DNA from: Mycobacterium barrassiae
GTDB lineage: Bacteria > Actinomycetota > Actinomycetes > Mycobacteriales > Mycobacteriaceae
Assembly: GCF_025822765.1 (NCBI RefSeq)
Contig: NZ_JACKUK010000029.1
Coordinates: 1 to 64,000, forward strand
Direction of reading: 5' to 3'
DNA length: 64,000 nucleotides
The translations under genes were made by a program, and so were the position numbers. Positions 25,856 to 36,801 of this stretch are shown one piece after another (position 1 is the first letter of the stretch; every line of letters starts with the position of its first letter). The notes beneath the pieces are model-generated. The model had not been told where the DNA came from and searched no databases. It saw only the letters and a program-made list of their open reading frames with translations.

Positions 25856-26146
25856 TCAGCCACCCCATTTGGCGCCTTCGGCCGCATCGCGGGCGCTCAT
25901 CGACATGGTGTTGGTCTCGTGGGTGGCGGCCATCGCGCGGTACGCCCGCACAAGCTCCTCGAGGCTGGTGTTCCATTGCGCCTGCCACGCTTGGTAACTC
26001 ATGCCGGTGTCGCCCTGCCAGGCGCCCGCCAGCGCGGCCTGCTCGCTGGCGATGTCCGCGCCGACGCCGTGCATGGCACCCGCGTAGCCTGCCATCTCGC
26101 CGGCATGCCCCAGCATCGCGGGGTAGTTGTACATGATCTGCGACAT
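25856..26146 (-). CDS. esxH: ESX-3 WXG100 substrate EsxH
   Basis: This 96-residue helical-hairpin protein has the WxG turn in [10 protein letters not shown] (~43) and a C-terminal secretion signal of the YxxxD/E type near [11 protein letters not shown]. It matches EsxH (TB10.4), which pairs with EsxG and is exported by ESX-3 for iron/zinc acquisition. It begins 35 bp after esxG. GAGAGGAAAC precedes the ATG. Confidence 0.93.
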   Translation of the reverse strand: MSQIMYNYPAMLGHAGEMAGYAGAMHGVGADIASEQAALAGAWQGDTGMSYQAWQAQWNTSLEELVRAYRAMAATHETNTMSMSARDAAEGAKWGG

Positions 26147-26181
26147 CAGGTTTCCTCTCGTCGAATTTCAGATCGTCAGGC

Positions 26182-26475
26182 TCAGATAGCGGTGTAGGTG
26201 CTTGCCGCGGCGGCGTCCTGGGCCACGTAAGTGGCTGCGGCATCGCCGATATTGGCCTGCGCGATGTCGAGCAGGGCGTTGACCTTGGCGGAGACCTCGA
26301 TGAACCGGGCGTGTGCCGCCTGGAACGCGGCGGAGGAGTCGCCCATGTGGAAGGCCTGCGCCGACTGCGCGGCCTGCTCGGCCTGAGCCATGGTGCTGCG
26401 CATCAGGGCCGCCTTCGCGGAGAACGCGGCCTCGGACGAGACCAGCTGCGGGATGTGAGCGTCCAGCATGCTCAT
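26182..26475 (-). CDS. esxG: ESX-3 WXG100-family substrate EsxG
   Basis: This 97-residue partner of EsxH begins MSMLDAHIPQLVSSEAAFSAKA, characteristic of EsxG. The hairpin turn is AFHMGDSSAAFQ, with H-x-G in place of W-x-G, as is normal for EsxG. The C-terminus is AAAASTYTAI. It forms a four-helix heterodimer with EsxH that binds zinc in known orthologues. It begins 55 bp downstream of PPE4, with an AAGGAAAA ribosome site. Confidence 0.93.
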   Translation of the reverse strand: MSMLDAHIPQLVSSEAAFSAKAALMRSTMAQAEQAAQSAQAFHMGDSSAAFQAAHARFIEVSAKVNALLDIAQANIGDAAATYVAQDAAAASTYTAI

Positions 26476-26530
26476 GGGTTTTCCTTTCGATCCTTGGTCT
26501 GACGTGGACGGTGTGGGTCAGATGGTCTGT

Positions 26531-28081
26531 TCAGTCGCGTGCTCCCCCCTCGTTGTCCCAGTCGCTGGGCAACATGGGCTCTTTTGGCCCACCGCCGAAC
26601 GAATCGCCCGCGAGGTCGGTCAACCCGGTGGCCTGATCTGTCTCCGATTTCGTTGCGGCGCCAGTGAAACCGACGGATCCGGCACCCCGCTCGGAGGCGC
26701 GCATGCGCGGCCGCGGCTCCTCGGTCGGAGCGTCCTCGGGATCGAGCTCGTAGTCCATGTACGCATCCGCATACTGGCGTTCGTGGATCGGCTGCGTACG
26801 TTTGCGACGGGCCTTGCGCTTGGCCACCGATGATGCGGCGGCTGCTGCGGCGGCGGAGGCCGCGATGTCGGACGCCGGAGCCTTGGCCGCGGTTCCCTCC
26901 CGGAACGTCGGCGATAGCCCGCCGTCCGGGCCTGGGGGGCCGACCGCATACGGCACCGCAGCGCCCACACCGGGTGCCGGCGCAGCGCTCGCAGGCGCGG
27001 AGCCCGCGCTGACCGACGGTGACGGCGCAGCAGTTCCAGTGGGCACGGTGGGGGCCACCGACGCTACCGGCGGCAGAGTCTCTGCCCGCGCCAATGGGGC
27101 AGGCCGCACCGGGGCGGGAGCGGGGGCGGGGGCGGGCTCGGGCGCAGGCACCTCCGCGGGGACTTCCTGTTTCGGTATCAGCGCGGCGATCATCAGCGGC
27201 AGGAAGATCGGGGCGCTGAAGATCAGCGACCACGTGGTCCATCCGAGGGGCTGGGTGATCGCCTGGTACGCGATGAAGAACAGCAGCAGCCCCGACGACG
27301 GGTTGAACAGCCACCCGAAGAAACTGTTCATGAAGTCGCTGAGCAACTGCAGTGCGTTGCTGAAGAACTGCCGCGCGAAATTCAGGATCGACTCGAAGAA
27401 GTCCTCGAAGAACTGCACTAACCGCTGCAGGAAATCCGAGATCGAATCGGCGGCGTTTCGCACCGCACTGGAATCTGCGGCGGTCAACAGCGCGGCCGAC
27501 TGCTGGGCGTCCGCCGCGGCCGAACCGGCCTCTCCGACACCGGGAACAAGCATGAACGGCGCAGGAGTTGTCGTGGGCGTGGCGGCCACCGCGGCGCCGG
27601 ACACCGCCTGGTACACACTCATCGTCGTGGCTGCCTGGATCCACATGCGCACGTAGTCGGCTTCGTTCAAGGCGATCGGAATCGTGTTGATTCCGAGGAA
27701 GTTCGTGCCGACCAGCACGGCGTGCATCGCGTGATTGAGCGCCAGCTGGGGCAGCGTTGGCATCGCCGCGAGCGCCGTCGTGTAGGCGGCCGCCGCGGTG
27801 CTGTGCTGTGCCGCGGTCGCCGTCGCGTTGGCACTCGCCTGCGCGAGCCACGCCAAGTACGGGGCGTGCGCAGCCACGTATTGCTCGGCGCTCGGACCTT
27901 CCCACGCTCCGCCCTGCACCGATCCCAGGATTCCGGTCAACTCCGCTGCGGCAGAGGCATACTCGGCGGCCAGCGACTGCCACGCCCCCGCGGCAGCCAA
28001 CAGCGGGCCCGGACCTGGGCCACTGCTGAGCATCGCCGAATGCACCTCCGGCGGGAGGGCCATCCAGATGGGGGCGGTCAT
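26531..28081 (-). CDS. ppe4: ESX-3 PPE-family protein PPE4
   Basis: This 516-residue protein has the PPE domain at residues 1-~180 ([34 protein letters not shown], with the W-x-G turn WEGPSA). The middle holds amphipathic/hydrophobic helices (~230-300: [31 protein letters not shown]). The Pro/Ala-rich, charged C-terminal part ends [10 protein letters not shown]. The PE5-PPE4 pair is exported by ESX-3 and needed for siderophore-linked iron use in mycobacteria. It starts 2 bp after PE5, so the pair is co-translated. Confidence 0.9.
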   Translation of the reverse strand: MTAPIWMALPPEVHSAMLSSGPGPGPLLAAAGAWQSLAAEYASAAAELTGILGSVQGGAWEGPSAEQYVAAHAPYLAWLAQASANATATAAQHSTAAAAYTTALAAMPTLPQLALNHAMHAVLVGTNFLGINTIPIALNEADYVRMWIQAATTMSVYQAVSGAAVAATPTTTPAPFMLVPGVGEAGSAAADAQQSAALLTAADSSAVRNAADSISDFLQRLVQFFEDFFESILNFARQFFSNALQLLSDFMNSFFGWLFNPSSGLLLFFIAYQAITQPLGWTTWSLIFSAPIFLPLMIAALIPKQEVPAEVPAPEPAPAPAPAPVRPAPLARAETLPPVASVAPTVPTGTAAPSPSVSAGSAPASAAPAPGVGAAVPYAVGPPGPDGGLSPTFREGTAAKAPASDIAASAAAAAAASSVAKRKARRKRTQPIHERQYADAYMDYELDPEDAPTEEPRPRMRASERGAGSVGFTGAATKSETDQATGLTDLAGDSFGGGPKEPMLPSDWDNEGGARD

Positions 28082-28083
28082 GG

Positions 28084-28392
28084 TCAGCTACCGGCGATCA
28101 GGTAGGACGAGGCGGCCATCGCGTCTCCGGTGGCATAGCTGGTGCCGGACTCGCCGACGCCGACGCCAGAGCGTCCGAGTTCCTCGACGCCCAGCGCTGC
28201 CATCGTGTTGTGTTGTGCCCCATGCGCGCTCATGCTCGCGGCGGTTTGCAGCGACACCGCGTCGGCGGCGGGCGGCACGACAGCGGTCACCAGGGGCGCG
28301 GCCGCCGCATGCGCGGCGGCCAGACGAGCGGTCAGCGCTTCGACAGCGGCGCTGGCCGCCATCAGGCCCTCCGGAACTACACGCAGGGTCAT
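28084..28392 (-). CDS. pe5: ESX-3 PE-family protein PE5
   Basis: This 102-residue protein is only a PE domain: [33 protein letters not shown], the Val-Pro-Pro-Ala turn, a second helix, and a C-terminal YxxxD/E export motif in [12 protein letters not shown]. It forms a heterodimer with the adjacent PPE4. Its ATG overlaps the eccC3 stop (TGATG). Confidence 0.9.
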   Translation of the reverse strand: MTLRVVPEGLMAASAAVEALTARLAAAHAAAAPLVTAVVPPAADAVSLQTAASMSAHGAQHNTMAALGVEELGRSGVGVGESGTSYATGDAMAASSYLIAGS

Positions 28393-31300
28393 CAGTTGAA
28401 CTCCCTTCCTCTGTTTCCGGCGCTGCCGGCGACAGCATCGGCGAACGGGTTCACGAGTTGCAGGAACGTCGGGGCATCGCCGTCGTCGAGCAACATCGCG
28501 CGACCGGCGGGCAGCTTGCGGAATCGGTGGCCACGGATCTTGCCGCTGTCCTGCGGGTTGCCGGACAACATGACGATCGAGGCTTGCAGTTCGTTGAGGC
28601 GACGCAGCAGCGGCGCGGTCATCAGGGCGTGCGCCGAACCGGTCGCCCGTGCCGTGACGATGACCCGCAGCCCCAGTTCGCTTGCCTGGGAGAGCAATCC
28701 GATGATGCCGGTCCACGGCCGTTGCCCGACGTAGGGCCCGCTGACGGCGGGGGCGTCGGGGATCTGATCGACGTCGTCGATGATCAGATAGTGGGTGTGG
28801 CCGTCGCCGTTCGACCGGTACGTCCACCCGCTGAGTTCCTGAGGACTCAGGCCGGCGGGTGGGCGCCGCTTCTCCAGCAGGGCCGACAGCCCCAGCATCG
28901 CGGGGGTGATCCGGTCGATGTTCGGGGTGTATTCGTTGTCCGGGAACAGCGGTTCGTCGACGAGGTGCAGACGGCGGTCGATGACCGTGAACGCCACGCG
29001 GTCCGGAGTCGAATGTTCGCGAATCGTCCGAATCACATGGCGCAACAGCGTCGTCTTGCCGGACTTGGCGTCGCCGAACACCATCAGCAGCGGGTTGTCG
29101 TCGAAGCCCACCGACACCGCGGCGAGGTCCTCCTCGCGTTGGCCGATGACGACCCGCTCCGGAGCCGGGTACAGGGGCGCCACCGCGCTCGGAGCCAATT
29201 CCAGCGGCAACAACCGCACCGGCGGCGCCGTGACGCCCTGGTGGCGTGCGTTGATGACGGCGATGTCGCGCAGCGACGGCTCCGCGAAGAGGAAGTGCTC
29301 GGCCGCCATCGTCAGACCGCGGCCCGGCTGATCGGCGGGCACCGCCTCGGCGGGCCTGCGCAGTGCGCCGGTCACCCGCACGTTGCTGTCCCGCGCATCC
29401 GCCAGCTTGAGCTCGAGCCGCAGCCCCAGCCCGTCGCGCATCGCCAACGGCACCTCCAGCCAGTTCGGCGTCGTGATCACCACGTGGATGCCATAGGACA
29501 TGCCGATGTTGACGAGCTCGGTGACCTTGGCCAACAGCGGGTTTCGGGTGTTGAACGTGTCGGTGTTGTCCCGGCTGAACGCGTAGAGGTTGTCGATGAC
29601 AAGAAAGACATGGGGGTAGATCTCTCCGTCTTCTCCCACGCGGTCACCGTTGCCGGCATGACCGCGGGCCTGCCGGGCCCGCAGCAGCTGCTCGAGTTCA
29701 CCGAACGTGCGCCGGATGCGCTCCGGTTCCAGCGGCGACGCGACGCTGCCGACGTGCGCGAGGTCTGCCAGGGCGCGCAGCTGTCCGCCGCCGTAGTCCA
29801 GGCAGTAGAAGGTGACATCGCGGGGTGAGTGCAGCGCGGCCGCCGACAGAATGAATGTCTGCAGCGCCGTCGTCTTGCCCGACTTCGGTCCGCCGTGAAT
29901 GAGCACATTGGCCGCGGCGGAGGTGGCATCGAAGATCAGCGGATCGCGCCGCATCGCGAATGGGCGGTCGATCTCGCCAAGCGGCCACTGCCACTGGCGC
30001 TCGGGCACATCGGCGCGGGCCAGCAACTCGTCGAGCGCCACCGGCTCGTCCAGCGGAGGGAGCCACAGTTCGGGTGCTTTCGGACCATAGTGCTGAAGCT
30101 GATCACCGATCGTGGCGACGAGCTTGCGCGGCGGGCGGTCCTCGTGCGCGGCCGGCTCGACGGCCGCGACCGTATCGGCAGGCGCCTCGACATGCCCGGC
30201 GGTGAACAGCTGGGGAACCGGAACCGCCTGCACGACAACCGACTTCTCCACCCGCGGCGGGTCGTAGATGCCGTCCACGTAGGTGCTGCGGAACTTGACC
30301 GGCATGGCCCCCGGAGTGGGCACCAGATAACCCTCACCCTTGTGTTCGGGGCCGGCCTCGATGTGGAAGGCGTCCTCGACACCGATGATCTGGCGGCTGA
30401 CGGCCGGACTGGCCACCTTGAGCCCGATCCGGTAGGAGGTGTTCTTGTCGATGTCCTTGATGCGGCCGACATCGAGAGTCTGCGACGCGAACAGGATGTG
30501 GATGCGGAACGACCGGCCCTTGCGCGCCACGTAATCGAAGAGGTCGGCGTACTCGGGATGGTCGGCCAACATCAGGGAGAACTCATCGGCGACGACGAGC
30601 AGCGTCGGCAACGGCGGCAGATCGTGGCCGGCAGCGATCGCGGCCTCGTACTCGAGCACCGAGTTGAATGCGCTGCCCTGCACCCGGCGGCCCGCCTCCA
30701 TCAGCAGCTGCTCGCGACGCGCCACCTCACCGCGCAAGGTGTCGGCGAAACGATCCGCGAGCGAACGCTTCTCGGCCATGTTCGAGATGACCGCGACGAC
30801 CTGGGGGAAGTCACGGAAGATGTCGGCTCCAGCTTCACCCTTGAAGTCGGCGTAGATGACGATGAGCCGGTCGGCCGAGTGAGTGGTCAAGAGCGACAAC
30901 AGGATCGACATCAGCGTCTGCGACTTACCGGAACCGGTCATGCCGATCATCAGGCCGTGGGGCCCCATCCCGCCTTCGGCCTCGTCCTTGAGGTCGAAGA
31001 CCAGCGGCTCGCCGGTGGACGTCACGCCGATGGGCACGCGCAGCTCGTCGGCGCGTGCCCGCGGCCCCCACAGACTCGCCACATCCAGCGCCGCGGCATC
31101 CGGGATGCCCAGCAACGTCGAGAAGGTGGCCACGCCCGCATTGCTCGAGCGGGCATGGGTGGGGTTCGAATCCCAGCGCGACAGCCTGCGCGCGATGTGG
31201 CGGGCGGTCGCGGCATCGAGCCGATCGGCGTTGTCGACATACGGTGCCCAGTCGCCGTTCCAGCGCTCGAGCTTTCGGTCGGCGACACGCAGGATCGGTC

Positions 31301-32369
31301 GTTCCGGGTCGGCGTACTGATCGCGGCGCGGCGGCTCGGCGATGCGGTGCACCAGCGTCACGCCGGCCAGCCCTGCGCGCGGCACCAGCGCGTTCGGATC
31401 GGCGTCGGGATCGTCGACGACGATCAGCAGATGTTTGGCACTGACGTCCTCGGCCGCGCCGAACGGCGCGCGGTCATCGAGGACGGGGTCCAGCACCGAC
31501 CGCAGTTGCGCAACGTCACCGGCGAGGTAGCGGGCCGGGCCCGCGCCGTCGACTGAACCGGGGATGTCGTTGTGCGGCAGCCACTTCAACCATGACCAGT
31601 CGTCGCTCTCGAAATCCGGTGACACCAAGGCGACCCCGAGCACGGCGGGGTCGTGCCAGGTGACCGCCTGGCTGATCCACGCGCGCAACGCGCCGCGGAC
31701 GTCGTCGGGCTCGCCGAGGACGGTGATCCGCGAGACTTTGGCGAGGTCGATACCCGACGGCACCGCACGCACAGTGCGCTGCACGTCGAGCAGTCCACGC
31801 AGCGTGGTGTGCGACACGGGCTCGAGGTCAACCTCGTCGGCGCTGTCCTTCACCCGCAAGGTGGCGTTCAGGGGCGCGTCGTGCAAACCCGTGCGCACCA
31901 CCAGGAAGTCGCTGTCGTGGGGGTCGCGCTCCCACTGCCTGCGCGTTCCCGGCACCTCGACCAGCAGCGCCGGATCCGGATGCGACCATTCCAGGGCCGC
32001 GCGCTGCTCGGCCGCGTGAGCGCGGACGTTGTCCCGCACGACCGACAGGTAGCGCAGGTAGTCGGCCCGCTCGGCGTCGACCTCCTCGGTGCGCATCTTG
32101 TTGTCGGTGCCGCGGTACAGCGCGGTCGCGGCCAGCAGCAGCACGAACGGGAAGAACAGCGTCGTCGGTGAGATCAACCGCATACCAGTGGCGACCAGGG
32201 CCACGATCATGCCGACGATCAGGATGACGATCAGATAGGGCAGCACGCGCCGCAGCAGGGACGGCGGCACCAACCGGGGCAACTCGGGTGGCGGTTCGAC
32301 GGTGATGGTGCCCCTGCGCGGGGTCGGCGGCGCGATGCGGCGACGCGCTTCGAAGATGAGCCGGCTCAC
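28392..32369 (-). CDS. eccC3: ESX-3 motor ATPase EccC3
   Basis: This 1325-residue FtsK/SpoIIIE-type ATPase is encoded as one chain, as is usual for ESX-3. Two N-terminal membrane helices lie at ~40-85 ([39 protein letters not shown]), followed by a DUF domain. Three ATPase domains have Walker A loops near residues 478 ([11 protein letters not shown]), 829 ([11 protein letters not shown]) and 1102 ([11 protein letters not shown]). It drives substrate export by recognising Esx and PE/PPE C-termini. Its start overlaps the eccB3 stop by 4 bp. Confidence 0.93.
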   Translation of the reverse strand: MSRLIFEARRRIAPPTPRRGTITVEPPPELPRLVPPSLLRRVLPYLIVILIVGMIVALVATGMRLISPTTLFFPFVLLLAATALYRGTDNKMRTEEVDAERADYLRYLSVVRDNVRAHAAEQRAALEWSHPDPALLVEVPGTRRQWERDPHDSDFLVVRTGLHDAPLNATLRVKDSADEVDLEPVSHTTLRGLLDVQRTVRAVPSGIDLAKVSRITVLGEPDDVRGALRAWISQAVTWHDPAVLGVALVSPDFESDDWSWLKWLPHNDIPGSVDGAGPARYLAGDVAQLRSVLDPVLDDRAPFGAAEDVSAKHLLIVVDDPDADPNALVPRAGLAGVTLVHRIAEPPRRDQYADPERPILRVADRKLERWNGDWAPYVDNADRLDAATARHIARRLSRWDSNPTHARSSNAGVATFSTLLGIPDAAALDVASLWGPRARADELRVPIGVTSTGEPLVFDLKDEAEGGMGPHGLMIGMTGSGKSQTLMSILLSLLTTHSADRLIVIYADFKGEAGADIFRDFPQVVAVISNMAEKRSLADRFADTLRGEVARREQLLMEAGRRVQGSAFNSVLEYEAAIAAGHDLPPLPTLLVVADEFSLMLADHPEYADLFDYVARKGRSFRIHILFASQTLDVGRIKDIDKNTSYRIGLKVASPAVSRQIIGVEDAFHIEAGPEHKGEGYLVPTPGAMPVKFRSTYVDGIYDPPRVEKSVVVQAVPVPQLFTAGHVEAPADTVAAVEPAAHEDRPPRKLVATIGDQLQHYGPKAPELWLPPLDEPVALDELLARADVPERQWQWPLGEIDRPFAMRRDPLIFDATSAAANVLIHGGPKSGKTTALQTFILSAAALHSPRDVTFYCLDYGGGQLRALADLAHVGSVASPLEPERIRRTFGELEQLLRARQARGHAGNGDRVGEDGEIYPHVFLVIDNLYAFSRDNTDTFNTRNPLLAKVTELVNIGMSYGIHVVITTPNWLEVPLAMRDGLGLRLELKLADARDSNVRVTGALRRPAEAVPADQPGRGLTMAAEHFLFAEPSLRDIAVINARHQGVTAPPVRLLPLELAPSAVAPLYPAPERVVIGQREEDLAAVSVGFDDNPLLMVFGDAKSGKTTLLRHVIRTIREHSTPDRVAFTVIDRRLHLVDEPLFPDNEYTPNIDRITPAMLGLSALLEKRRPPAGLSPQELSGWTYRSNGDGHTHYLIIDDVDQIPDAPAVSGPYVGQRPWTGIIGLLSQASELGLRVIVTARATGSAHALMTAPLLRRLNELQASIVMLSGNPQDSGKIRGHRFRKLPAGRAMLLDDGDAPTFLQLVNPFADAVAGSAGNRGREFN

Positions 32370-33928
32370 GATGGGGTCTCCCTAACAACTGCGGGTCTTG
32401 GGTCGGCGGCAAGCCCGTCGTGGGCCAGCAGGGCGTCGGCACGGGACAGCGTCGGGCCCTGGGCGAACTGGCTCAGCATCGACCACGGTATGGGTAGCGG
32501 CGGCGGCGTGAGGCCAAGCGCTGCAATCGTTTTCGGATCGCCATCGGTGTCGAGGCCGTAGCGCACGCCGGTGTCGCTGATCCAGAAGTGCGCCCCACCG
32601 ACCGGTTCGGCGCCGCCACCGTCCTGGCCGACGGACTGCACCAGATAGCCGCGGCCCGGGGTCAGCACAACGCGGTCGGCGGTGGAGCCGGATCCGGCGC
32701 CGACGAGGTCGACGGTGCGAAGCTGGTCGGACACGGGAAGTGTGACGCCGGACCGCAATTGTAGGGTTCCGGCTGTCGCGTCGGCAGGTCGTGTCCACTG
32801 CGCACACGTCAGCGGCGCGTCGGCCGGGTCGACGATCGTGACCCGTTCGCTCGGGTAGGCGTCGTCATCGAGGACGTCTGCCACCGGCAGGCGGGCGATG
32901 TCGTCGGCCCCCAGCCGGGGCGGCTGGTTGAGTCCGAACGAATCTGTATTGCGAAGTATCGCGGCGACCACCGGCGAAATGGGTTGCAGCCCTTCTTGAA
33001 GCACCGCATAGTGCCGCAGGGCGTTGTCGGTGTCGAACGATGTCACGACCGCCCCGACTGGCGCAGGAACGGGCATCGGGTAGCTCGTCGGCTCACCCGC
33101 GCCGCGGATGGCCGGCGCACTGAGCGCGGGACCTTCGGGGATCGCGTTGAACAGTCCCGCGGCGATAGGGCGACCGGTCGGCACGTTCGGCCCGAGACCC
33201 AGCGCGGACGTGACGGCACGGTCGTCGAGGTCGATCGAACTGCGTCTGCCGTCCCACAGCAGCCACGTACCCGCGTTCGGTCCCGTCTCGTTGGCCACCA
33301 ATATGGCCTCGTTGCCGGGCAGCGCCGCGGCGCGTTCACCGCCGTCGGTGAGCGGCGCGGCGATAAGCGTCACCCCCGTCGCCGGTCCCGAGACTCCGTC
33401 GCAAATCGTCCAGTCGGCATCACGAGTCGTGTTCTGCACCATGCGTTCTGGTGCGCCCGGGATGCCGATCAGGTTGCCCCGCGGGAACTGGTCGATCTCA
33501 CTGGTCTTCACCGTGGTGGGATTGTCGGGCCGTCCGGCGATGAGGCGCGCCGACGTCAGGTTCAACACCGGGTGCAGCTGGTCGCCGAGGCGGACGTACA
33601 GCGCCGATGTGGTGCGGTCCGCCAGGATCGCGTCGTTGCCTGCCACCCCGCCGGGCCTGATCAGAGAAAAGACGAAGCAGCCCGCAAGGCCGGTGATGAG
33701 CACGAGGGCGCCGACCAGCACGGCGCGAGACTGGGTCCGCAGCGGATCGACGAGCATGCGGGTGTCGTGCAGCGCGACACCGGATGCGATGCGCCGCATG
33801 ATGAATCGCCAGCCCGATACCTGGTGGCGCGTGACGAACCCGCGACGATAGGCGACGCGCTCGGGATTCTCGTTGACCGGGGTGCGGGAGGTGAACTCCC
33901 GGCGATCCTGATTGTCGGGGTTGGTCAT
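32366..33928 (-). CDS. eccB3: ESX-3 membrane protein EccB3
   Basis: This 520-residue single-pass protein has a short cytoplasmic N-terminus ([31 protein letters not shown], the EccB signature), a membrane helix at ~68-88 ([21 protein letters not shown]) and a large periplasmic domain built of repeat units. EccB forms the periplasmic face of the ESX pore. It overlaps eccA3 by 4 bp and eccC3 by 4 bp, so the three are translationally coupled. Confidence 0.92.
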   Translation of the reverse strand: MTNPDNQDRREFTSRTPVNENPERVAYRRGFVTRHQVSGWRFIMRRIASGVALHDTRMLVDPLRTQSRAVLVGALVLITGLAGCFVFSLIRPGGVAGNDAILADRTTSALYVRLGDQLHPVLNLTSARLIAGRPDNPTTVKTSEIDQFPRGNLIGIPGAPERMVQNTTRDADWTICDGVSGPATGVTLIAAPLTDGGERAAALPGNEAILVANETGPNAGTWLLWDGRRSSIDLDDRAVTSALGLGPNVPTGRPIAAGLFNAIPEGPALSAPAIRGAGEPTSYPMPVPAPVGAVVTSFDTDNALRHYAVLQEGLQPISPVVAAILRNTDSFGLNQPPRLGADDIARLPVADVLDDDAYPSERVTIVDPADAPLTCAQWTRPADATAGTLQLRSGVTLPVSDQLRTVDLVGAGSGSTADRVVLTPGRGYLVQSVGQDGGGAEPVGGAHFWISDTGVRYGLDTDGDPKTIAALGLTPPPLPIPWSMLSQFAQGPTLSRADALLAHDGLAADPRPAVVRETPS

Positions 33929-35742
33929 TCGGGCACCGTCAAGCCGAGGCCGCGAAGCAGCGGGATGGCGGATCGGGTGACGTCCTCATCGGTGATTGTC
34001 ATCAGCTCGTCGTCAGTGAATTCTTCTGTGTCGGAATGGTCGAGGCGGAACTCGCGCTCCTCCTCGGAGCGCTCCACCAGGTTGCGGACGAAGCGTCCGT
34101 TACCGGCGATGTCGAGGCTGCGCCTCTCCACGCCGTTGGCGTCGGGGGTGGTGACGGATGCCAGCTGACCGAACAGCGACTCCATGTGTGCCAGGGCCGC
34201 CGGCTCGAAGACGCTGTCCCGCTTCTCGGCCATGCGCGTGGCGATCTCCACCAGTTCGTGCGGTGAGTAGGACGGAAAGTCGATGCTGCGAGTGAACCGC
34301 GAGCGCAGGCCCTCGTTGGTGTCGAGGAACGCGTCGAGGTCCTTGCGGTAGCCCGCGACGATGACGACCAATCGCTCACGGTCGTTCTCCATGCGGGCCA
34401 GCAGGGTGTCGATCGCGACGAGGCCGAAATCGTTCTTCGCACCGGTCGATACGAGCGCGTAGGCCTCGTCGAGGAACAGCACGCCGTCGAGGGCGCTGTC
34501 GATGATGCTGTTGGTCTTCGCCTCGGTCTCGCCGATGTGCTGGCCGATCAGGTCCGCGCGGTGCACCTCGCGCACCGTCTCCTTCTTGAGAATGCCCAGC
34601 CCGCAATAGATCTTGGCGACCACGCGCGCGATCGTCGTCTTGCCGGTGCCGGGCGGCCCGGCGAACACCAGATGGTTGGTGCGGTTGGCGACGGTCAGCC
34701 CGCGCTCCTGGCGGCGGATCGCCATCGCGACCGAACTCTTCAGCCGGGCCACCTGGTACTTGACCTCGTCCAGGCCGATGAATTCGGCGAGTTCGGCCTC
34801 GGCCTCGATGAGCAGGTGGGCCTTGCGCTCCTTGGCGCCGGGGTCGACGAACTCGGTTTCGCTCGGCTCGGTTTCGGGATCCCATGGGTCAGAACGGGCT
34901 TCGATCCGCGCGGCGTTCGTCGGCACGATGCCGTACGACGGATCCGAGATCGCCGTCTCGACCTCTTCGTTTTCGGGATTGGCGGCGTAGAGCTCGGCCA
35001 GCACATCGGCGGCGTCCAGGTCTTCGCCCTGCGCCCGCAGCGACAGCGCCCTCACCAGGCCGCCGTCCACCGCCGCGACATCGACGGGCCCCGACGGGTC
35101 CTCGAGGTAGGACAACGCGGGGGCGAACATCCCCAACCTGGCCAGCGCGGTGCCCAGTGCGATGCGCACGGCGTGGGCGTACGGCTTGTCCAGCTTGGGG
35201 TCGTTGACGATCGGCGTGAGCAGCCGCACGACGTCCGACCACCGTGCGGTGCGGTAGTACATGGCGACCCGCACCCACCGCGCCTCGAGCCAGCTCGGCC
35301 GCCGCGCGATGAGCGGGCCGACGAGTTCGTCGGCAGCCGCCCACTTACCGGCGTCGCAGAGGGTGACCGCGTAGGCCAGTGCGAAGTCGTCGGGCGTCGA
35401 CGCGGCGAACTTGAGATAGAGCCCGGTGTCGTAGTCGAACGTCAGGTCTCCGTCGGAGAGCTCGATCTGACGCTGCAGCACACCGGCTGTGCTCACCGTC
35501 CGCCAGATGCTTTCGATCACCCGTGCGCTGGCATCGCCGGCAGCGGCCAGACCCGTCCAAGCGTCGCACTGCTCGCGAGCGATGCGGGTGAGCTCGGCGA
35601 ATCCGGTCCGCGCCGCCGCGAGATCCGGGGGCCGGCGCCGGTCGTGCACCACCAATCCCAGTGCCCGGCAAGATGTCGCGAAACGAGTCAGAACGTCGTT
35701 GTCGACGCGGGAGCCCGCAGCTAAGTCCGTTGATAAAGGCAC
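33925..35742 (-). CDS. eccA3: ESX-3 AAA+ ATPase EccA3
   Basis: This 605-residue cytosolic protein has an N-terminal TPR-like helical domain (~1-270, AGVLQRQIELSDGDLTFDYDTGLYLKFAA) and a C-terminal CbxX/CfqX-type AAA+ domain. Walker A is FAGPPGTGKTTIARVVAKIY (~364), Walker B VLFLDEAYALV (~421) and the arginine finger region EGLRSRFTR. It is thought to process PE/PPE-chaperone complexes. It is the first gene of the locus and starts at a GTG, with an IdeR-like box 23 bases upstream. Confidence 0.92.
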   Translation of the reverse strand: MPLSTDLAAGSRVDNDVLTRFATSCRALGLVVHDRRRPPDLAAARTGFAELTRIAREQCDAWTGLAAAGDASARVIESIWRTVSTAGVLQRQIELSDGDLTFDYDTGLYLKFAASTPDDFALAYAVTLCDAGKWAAADELVGPLIARRPSWLEARWVRVAMYYRTARWSDVVRLLTPIVNDPKLDKPYAHAVRIALGTALARLGMFAPALSYLEDPSGPVDVAAVDGGLVRALSLRAQGEDLDAADVLAELYAANPENEEVETAISDPSYGIVPTNAARIEARSDPWDPETEPSETEFVDPGAKERKAHLLIEAEAELAEFIGLDEVKYQVARLKSSVAMAIRRQERGLTVANRTNHLVFAGPPGTGKTTIARVVAKIYCGLGILKKETVREVHRADLIGQHIGETEAKTNSIIDSALDGVLFLDEAYALVSTGAKNDFGLVAIDTLLARMENDRERLVVIVAGYRKDLDAFLDTNEGLRSRFTRSIDFPSYSPHELVEIATRMAEKRDSVFEPAALAHMESLFGQLASVTTPDANGVERRSLDIAGNGRFVRNLVERSEEEREFRLDHSDTEEFTDDELMTITDEDVTRSAIPLLRGLGLTVPE

Positions 35743-35764
35743 GCGCGAATGTCTCCCCAGAAAG

Positions 35765-35783
35765 TTATGGCAGCCTAACCTTC
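35765..35783 (-). promoter_or_regulatory. IdeR-type iron box upstream of eccA3
   Basis: Read on the minus strand, GAAGGTTAGGCTGCCATAA matches about 14 of 19 positions of the mycobacterial iron-box consensus as I recall it (TTAGGTTAGGCTAACCTAA), including the core AGGTTAGGCT. ESX-3 is a known IdeR-repressed iron-starvation locus. It is centred about 32 bases before the GTG, where bound IdeR would block transcription. Confidence 0.75.
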
Positions 35784-35787
35784 GCTG

Positions 35788-35807
35788 AAGTTAGCATTGC
35801 GTAACTT
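35788..35807. promoter_or_regulatory. Second palindrome upstream of eccA3
   Basis: AAGTTA and TAACTT form perfect 6-base arms around GCATTGCG. It lies 5 bases beyond the iron box and does not fit the IdeR consensus well. It could be a second metalloregulator site (Zur or MntR type) or a degenerate iron box. Confidence 0.5.
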
Positions 35808-35848
35808 AACTGTCGAGACTCACGTACCGAAGTGCTGAAGCACTCCTC

Positions 35849-36745
35849 TCATCGTTTGATCGCGCTGATCAAACTGATCGTCGAGGTCATCGTGCCGGCC
35901 TCGGAGTCAGGTCCGGGCACGGGGCGGCCCTGCGCCCTCAGGTACTCCGGTAGCGGCGTGGCATCGGCCTGCCAACCGCGGGCACCAAACCATTGGGCGG
36001 CCGGCTCGTACTGCTCGTTATAGACAAGTTGGAAGAACGGGCCGCCGTTGGAGGAGTTCTCGTCGGCGCGCTCTGCTTCCCGTTTGGCGGCGAACACTGC
36101 GGCGTCCATCGGAACGGCCTCCTCGAGCGCAGCGTGGCTGCCCGGCGCCGATAGTGCGTCGATGCCAGAGAACAGCTGAACCTGCGCGGTCGCAGGCAAA
36201 TAGATCAGCAACCCCTCGACGATCCAGGCAGATGGAGACGTGGGGTCAAAGCCACGATCGAGAAGCGCCCGCGGCCAGTCGTCGCGCAGGTCGACGGCGA
36301 CTTCGCGACGCTGCGCGGTGGGTCGGCAGCCCGCCAGGGCATCGCGCTTGAAGTCCAGCACCTGCGGCTGATCCAGTTCGAACACGACGGTGCCGACAGG
36401 CCAGTCCAGGCGGTACGCACGTGAGTCCAGACCGGCGGCGAGCAGGACGATCTGGCGCACGCCCGCTGCGGCGGCCTCGAGGAAGTACGTGTCGAAATAC
36501 TTGGTCCGCACACCCTGGAAGTTCACGAAGTCGGTGCCGAATTCGGATTTCAGCGCGTGGTCAGGGGCGGCGCCGTCGAGCAGGTCGGCCCACCGACCGC
36601 CCACGACACGACAGAAGATCTCGGCGAACGGGTCGACGGCGACGGGGTCGGGTTTCTGCGCCTCCAGCGCTCGCGCCGCGGCGACGAACAACGCCGTCGA
36701 CCCAACGCTCGTCGTGATGTCCCAGGTGTCGTGATCGGTACGCAT
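35849..36745 (-). CDS. SAM-dependent methyltransferase (Rv0281-like)
   Basis: This 298-residue member of the mycobacterial PPM1/LCMT-type family (UPF0677) begins [27 protein letters not shown]. Its SAM site is [19 protein letters not shown], with [11 protein letters not shown] as acidic motif II, then [12 protein letters not shown] and, near the C-terminus, [18 protein letters not shown]. These proteins bind SAM, and some methylate lipids or small acids; the substrate is unknown. It is the conserved neighbour just upstream of eccA3 (Rv0281 by recall), separated by the iron-box region. Confidence 0.85.
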   Translation of the reverse strand: MRTDHDTWDITTSVGSTALFVAAARALEAQKPDPVAVDPFAEIFCRVVGGRWADLLDGAAPDHALKSEFGTDFVNFQGVRTKYFDTYFLEAAAAGVRQIVLLAAGLDSRAYRLDWPVGTVVFELDQPQVLDFKRDALAGCRPTAQRREVAVDLRDDWPRALLDRGFDPTSPSAWIVEGLLIYLPATAQVQLFSGIDALSAPGSHAALEEAVPMDAAVFAAKREAERADENSSNGGPFFQLVYNEQYEPAAQWFGARGWQADATPLPEYLRAQGRPVPGPDSEAGTMTSTISLISAIKR

Positions 36746-36801
36746 GTACCCGTTTTTACGCCACCAATCTGACAGGTACCTGAGTCGTGAGGTGAGAGGG
36801 C

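Noticed and set aside
28084-28392. Possibility that this is a second, non-ESX-3 PE gene
   Set aside because: The position between eccC3 and PPE4, the length and the TGATG overlap all fit the standard ESX-3 order.
27798-29828. Large plus-strand frame opposite PPE4, PE5 and eccC3
   Set aside because: Arg-rich shadow of well-conserved ESX-3 genes on the minus strand; no recognisable domain.
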